From: Leptospirillum sp.
GTDB lineage: Bacteria; Nitrospirota; Leptospirillia; Leptospirillales; Leptospirillaceae
DNA length: 9,598 nt
NCBI GenBank assembly: GCA_027346125.1
Contig: DAIEST010000143.1
Span: 1-9,598 of the forward strand
Direction of reading: 5' to 3'
Both the position numbers and the translations under genes were made by a program. Below the pieces are notes generated by a model, which was given only the letters and a program-made list of their open reading frames with translations, was not told the DNA's origin and made no database searches. This document shows, piece by piece, positions 6,514-9,598 of this stretch (positions within the stretch are counted from its first letter, which is position 1; each line of letters starts with the position of its first letter).

Positions 6514-7721
6514 GGCGTATTCGCCCGGGACAGGGCCAACTGTCGGGATACGGCGCCCATGACGATTTCGTGTCCGATCAGTTCCATGCAGGAAGGATGG
6601 ATATCGCAGGCTCTCCGGTAACAGGGCGAGCATTCAATGGGTGTGATGACTTTTTCTCCTCTTCCGAACATTTCGATCTCATGAGGCTGGGTGGAGCCGA
6701 AGATGGCAACGACCCGGCTTCTGACTGCAAGGCCGATATGCATCCCGAGCGTATCTCCGGTCACAATGACCCGGCATTTCGCCGCCAGAGCGGAAAAAAC
6801 GCCCAAGGGATGATTGGTTCCGACATCCTTGACATAAGGACTCCGGAATCTTCGGTGGAGTTCGGAAACCCGTTTCGATTCCCGGTCCCCGCCGAGCAGG
6901 ACAACCGGGATCTTCTCCCGCTCAAGCTCCCGGATCAAATCCACATATCCGAAGAATGTCCAATCCTTGTTGACAAAGACTCCTCCGGCACCGGTGTTGA
7001 TTCCGACAATGGGATCCCCCGGGGTCAGGCCTTGCTGGCGAAACAGCTTGTCTGCAGCCTCCCGATCCGCTTCCGATATATCCAGATGGTAATCGTCCAG
7101 ACCGGAATCATAAGGAATTTGGACCGCTTCGGCAAGCAAGTCCGGATAAGTCCTTTTATTTCCATAGAATTTAAGATGGTTGTCCAGCCCAAGACGGAAA
7201 TAGTAGGCCATTTCAGGGTTCAAGGGGTAGACGGAACCCCGTGCATCGACGCCCATTCCCCGCTTTTCTCTGGCGTTCGACAGCATTGCAAGGGCGGCGA
7301 CCTCGGGTTCCTTGTCGAGCGAAAAGACGAGATCGAACTGCTCGACCTGGAGTCTGGCAAGCGTTTCCGATGAAGACGGAAGAACCCGGTCCACCAGCGA
7401 CCGGGGAACCAGGGGAAGAGCCGCGGGAGCGGTAACCCAGGTAAGATGGCTTTGAGGATACTGTCGCTTGATTCCTCCGAGAAGGATGGTCGTCCTCAGG
7501 ACATCTCCCAACGCTCCCGTTTTCAGGATCAGGATCCTCTCTCCCTGGGGAGAATAATGGGGACAGCCATGGCATTCCCGCATGAACATGCAGGGACGGT
7601 CCCCGATGTAATATCTGCAGTCGAGCGCAACGGGAAAGGGAGGAAGTCCCGCCGCCGAAGAGAAATCCGTCATTTTCTCGATCGGGGGGGAATTGCGCGG
7701 AATCTCGTTTCCGTCCGTCAT
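6510..7721 (-). CDS. GT9 heptosyltransferase-like glycosyltransferase with extra Cys cluster
   Basis: This 403-residue protein belongs to the ADP-heptose:LPS heptosyltransferase (GT9) family, which adds heptose-like sugars to LPS core or other surface glycans on the cytoplasmic face of the inner membrane. The GT-B fold starts at RILILKTGALGDVLRTT (62-78), the family acceptor-side motif. The C-terminal half has INTGAGGVFVNKDW (241-254), VVLLGGD (273-279) and the donor-side VTGDTLGMHIG (320-330). The tail CSPCYRRAC (364-372) with Cys378 is the four-Cys ending seen in many GT9 proteins. Unlike classical heptosyltransferases it has about 60 extra residues at the N-terminus with Cys35, Cys44, Cys50 and Cys53, suited to binding a metal. 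The ATG at 7721 overlaps the upstream GT-C stop as ATGA and has AGGA 11 bases upstream. The sugar could be heptose or another; the operon setting suggests an atypical surface glycan rather than the standard waa locus. Confidence 0.85.
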   Translation of the reverse strand: MTDGNEIPRNSPPIEKMTDFSSAAGLPPFPVALDCRYYIGDRPCMFMRECHGCPHYSPQGERILILKTGALGDVLRTTILLGGIKRQYPQSHLTWVTAPAALPLVPRSLVDRVLPSSSETLARLQVEQFDLVFSLDKEPEVAALAMLSNAREKRGMGVDARGSVYPLNPEMAYYFRLGLDNHLKFYGNKRTYPDLLAEAVQIPYDSGLDDYHLDISEADREAADKLFRQQGLTPGDPIVGINTGAGGVFVNKDWTFFGYVDLIRELEREKIPVVLLGGDRESKRVSELHRRFRSPYVKDVGTNHPLGVFSALAAKCRVIVTGDTLGMHIGLAVRSRVVAIFGSTQPHEIEMFGRGEKVITPIECSPCYRRACDIHPSCMELIGHEIVMGAVSRQLALSRANTP

Positions 7722-9361
7722 GTGGGAGAATTTCCTTTCTTCCAGGGAAGGCGCTGAAAACCGATGAGCCGGTAGATGTAGAACGTCCTTGCCAGATGTC
7801 GGTTACGGTAGATGGAGAAGGGTTGTTCGGCGACGATTTTCCGGAACGTTCCCGGAGGGTAGAGCGACCGCGGGTCGGTCGGATATTTGTCTGTCGATAC
7901 AAAGATACCATTTTTTCCGAGGAAACTTCCGGGATCCGTCCAGTAGTCGAACTGGGTCGGGAACGGAACCAGGCAGAGCGTTTTGTCCGGGGCCTTCAGG
8001 TAGAAAGCCAGTTCGTCGGCCGTATTGAAATGGTCCGAGACATAGAATGCCCAGGACTCCGGTTCCGTCTCGCCTTCGCTTGCAAGATGGCTGGCCAGTC
8101 TTTTGAAGCCGAACAGATCGTTCGTGATGTCTACCCATCGGGGAACGGGAACCTCCCGAAACGACAGAAACGGAAATTGCGCATGGAAATGAAGTTTTCC
8201 GGGAACGGTGTCCGGAAGCGGAAGGATCTGGACAGTGACCTGGAGGAGGACAAGAACCGTCATGCCCCCTCCCAGCCATGCCCCGATCCGGTACCATCGC
8301 CTCCAGGCGGAGTCGATCGCCCGATAAAGACAGGACGAGAGGATCAGGATTCCGGCCATATACCCCATGGCAGGCCAATGGGGAAGAATGGGTCGGACAA
8401 GGCCGATTCCGTTGAAAAACGCCAGGGGAAAGATCCCGAACCATGCGACTGTCGTCCAGATCGTCCTCCCCCTTTCGTCCGGAATCCGCCGGATGACCTT
8501 GGGCAGGCAGGCCAGGGAGATGATGATCAGGGCCCAGAGAACGGGAGAGAGATAACCGATCTGCCCCAGAATCATCTGATAGACCGGGACCCATTTGAAG
8601 GAAATGACCCGCAGTCCATGCCGGAGCTGAAACAGGAAAGAAGCGCCCTGGTGAAGGTAATTCCAGTAGAAAAGCGGCCATGCCAGAATCAGTCCCAGGG
8701 ACAGCCCGATCCATGGGCCTGGCTCCAGGAGATATTTTCTGAGGGAGGGAGATCCCAGGAAAATCCCGGCTGTCATCACGGGAAGAAGAATCGCATTGTA
8801 CTTCGAAAGAAGCGCAAGGCCAAAGACCGCTCCCAGCAACACCCATCCGGCCAATTTTCCATAGGATGTCTGTCTGGGAAGAGTCGGAAAAAAACTGACG
8901 GCAATATAGAGGTAAAGAAGCCAGAACACCGACAGCGGATCATCCGGAAGCATCAGGGTGGAGCCCAGGAGACCAAACAGCGGAATGGCGTTCAGGAGAA
9001 CCAGGACCGTCAGGACAAAATTCCACGACGGGATCAGACGCCATGCCAGGAGAGCCATCAGGAGCGAAGCGACGAGAAACAGCGTCGGAGCAAAGAAGCG
9101 GACCCCGAATTCGTTGACGCCCCACCAGGACATGCTTTTTGAAATCAGGAGGCCGATCATGAGCGGGTGATCGAAGAAACTGAAGTCCGGATGGACGGCA
9201 TACATGTAGTAATGGGCTTCGTCGTTCCCGAGATCGAATTTTCCGATCAGGAAAAGCCGGAAAAAATAAGGGATCAGGAGGAGGGCCAGAACCGCAACGG
9301 ACCCGGATCTGGATTTTTGTCCCGGGAGTTCAGCGATCGGAGGAGAAGGATCCGTTTTCAG
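7718..9361 (-). CDS. GT-C membrane glycosyltransferase (ArnT/PMT-like), apparent CTG start
   Basis: With the start proposed here it has 547 residues and about a dozen hydrophobic segments. The first helix is at about 22-39, followed by LGNDEAHYY (44-52) with likely catalytic Asp47, SFFDHPLMIG (61-70), then MLPDDP, LALLSKYN and FYWNYLHQGASFLF. These match, block by block, the GT-C protein encoded at 4191-5708, so the two are paralogues. The family transfers a sugar from polyprenyl phosphate at the periplasmic face. The first in-frame ATG (9205) would lose the first helix and the catalytic Asp-Glu. Between 9205 and 9361 there is no in-frame ATG, GTG or TTG. At 9361 a CTG overlaps the TGA of the PAP2 gene (CTGA), and a full AGGAGG lies five bases upstream (9372-9367). 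That spacing and the overlap match neighbouring junctions, so I place the start there. A sequencing error or another rare codon remains possible. Confidence 0.8.
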   Translation of the reverse strand: MKTDPSPPIAELPGQKSRSGSVAVLALLLIPYFFRLFLIGKFDLGNDEAHYYMYAVHPDFSFFDHPLMIGLLISKSMSWWGVNEFGVRFFAPTLFLVASLLMALLAWRLIPSWNFVLTVLVLLNAIPLFGLLGSTLMLPDDPLSVFWLLYLYIAVSFFPTLPRQTSYGKLAGWVLLGAVFGLALLSKYNAILLPVMTAGIFLGSPSLRKYLLEPGPWIGLSLGLILAWPLFYWNYLHQGASFLFQLRHGLRVISFKWVPVYQMILGQIGYLSPVLWALIIISLACLPKVIRRIPDERGRTIWTTVAWFGIFPLAFFNGIGLVRPILPHWPAMGYMAGILILSSCLYRAIDSAWRRWYRIGAWLGGGMTVLVLLQVTVQILPLPDTVPGKLHFHAQFPFLSFREVPVPRWVDITNDLFGFKRLASHLASEGETEPESWAFYVSDHFNTADELAFYLKAPDKTLCLVPFPTQFDYWTDPGSFLGKNGIFVSTDKYPTDPRSLYPPGTFRKIVAEQPFSIYRNRHLARTFYIYRLIGFQRLPWKKGNSPT

Positions 9362-9598
9362 GGAAGCCTCCTGAAAAAGGGAAGTTTCTGGAGGATCATG
9401 ACAACTGCGCCTCCCAGAAGGATTCCGATGGCGGCCCCTCCGATCACGTCAAAAGGGTAGTGGACTCCGATATAGACCCGGGAATATCCCACCATTGAGG
9501 CAAAAGCGTATGCAACCGGTGCCGCTTTCGGATAGACGAGAGAGAGGACGGTCGCCTCGGCAAACATGTTCACCGCGTGTGAAGACGGGAAGGAGTAG
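9358..9598 (-). CDS. PAP2-family membrane phosphatase, C-terminal part
   Basis: Only the last 79 residues are in the window; the gene continues beyond base 9598. The visible part opens with FPSSHAVNMF, the PAP2 second motif (PSxH), then two hydrophobic stretches flanking SRVYIGVHYPFDVIGG, the third motif with its catalytic His and Asp. The family covers undecaprenyl-diphosphatases, lipid A phosphatases such as LpxE, and phosphatidylglycerophosphate phosphatases, all acting on lipid phosphates at the membrane. Here it is the first visible gene of a glycan operon, so lipid-carrier recycling or lipid A dephosphorylation is plausible but unproven. Its last Arg-Arg codons (AGG AGG) double as the Shine-Dalgarno of the next gene, whose CTG start overlaps its TGA. 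A GTG at 9573 is a false start, because it would remove the PSxH motif. Confidence 0.88.
   Translation of the reverse strand, partial: YSFPSSHAVNMFAEATVLSLVYPKAAPVAYAFASMVGYSRVYIGVHYPFDVIGGAAIGILLGGAVVMILQKLPFFRRLP

Noticed and set aside
7796..9142. A 448-codon plus-strand open frame opposite the other GT-C gene
   Set aside because: Same explanation: rich in Arg, Gln, Pro and Asp with no domain signs, directly antisense to conserved GT-C motifs.

Overview
All genes in this window lie on the minus strand, so transcription runs from high to low coordinates. The DNA is GC-rich, and start codons are varied (ATG, GTG, TTG and apparently CTG). The gene content (bactoprenol-linked glycosyltransferases, a heptosyltransferase-like GT9 protein, a secreted peptidoglycan-binding protein) suggests a Gram-negative, possibly acid-adapted bacterium. 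A Nitrospirota/Leptospirillum-like or deltaproteobacterial-type genome is my best guess, but it is only an inference from protein style.

Region 1 (about 9598 to 4191) is an envelope-glycan operon of five tightly packed genes. In transcription order they are a PAP2-family lipid phosphatase (5' end cut by the window edge), a large GT-C membrane glycosyltransferase, a GT9 heptosyltransferase-like enzyme with an added Cys cluster, a DPM1-like GT2 polyprenyl-phosphate sugar synthase, and a second, paralogous GT-C glycosyltransferase. Neighbouring genes overlap by 4 nt (CTGA, ATGA, TTGA). The exception is a 10-nt gap holding a 5-codon mini-ORF that overlaps both neighbours. A simple reading is that the GT2 enzyme charges a polyprenyl phosphate with a sugar on the cytoplasmic face, the GT-C enzymes transfer it on the outer face of the inner membrane, GT9 adds a sugar from a nucleotide donor, and PAP2 dephosphorylates a lipid phosphate or recycles carrier.

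Region 2 (4113 to 1271) holds purH and purD, the last steps of de novo IMP synthesis (purH) and the second step (purD). They are translationally coupled and sit 77 bp behind the glycan operon, with no convincing promoter of their own.

Region 3 (1270 to 605) is a monocistronic unit: a consensus sigma70-type promoter, a structured leader with an almost ideal Shine-Dalgarno, a small secreted Lys/Ala-rich peptidoglycan-binding protein, and a strong symmetric terminator.

Region 4 (594 to 25) is rsmD, the 16S rRNA methyltransferase. Its ATG lies 10 nt beyond the terminator T-tract and has no Shine-Dalgarno.

The most noteworthy points are the CTG start that restores the catalytic N-terminus of one GT-C protein, the two four-Cys clusters in the GT9 protein, the unusually strong expression signals of the small peptidoglycan-binding protein, and the odd start context of rsmD. 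I saw no CRISPR array, tRNA, rRNA, insertion sequence or obvious mobile element.
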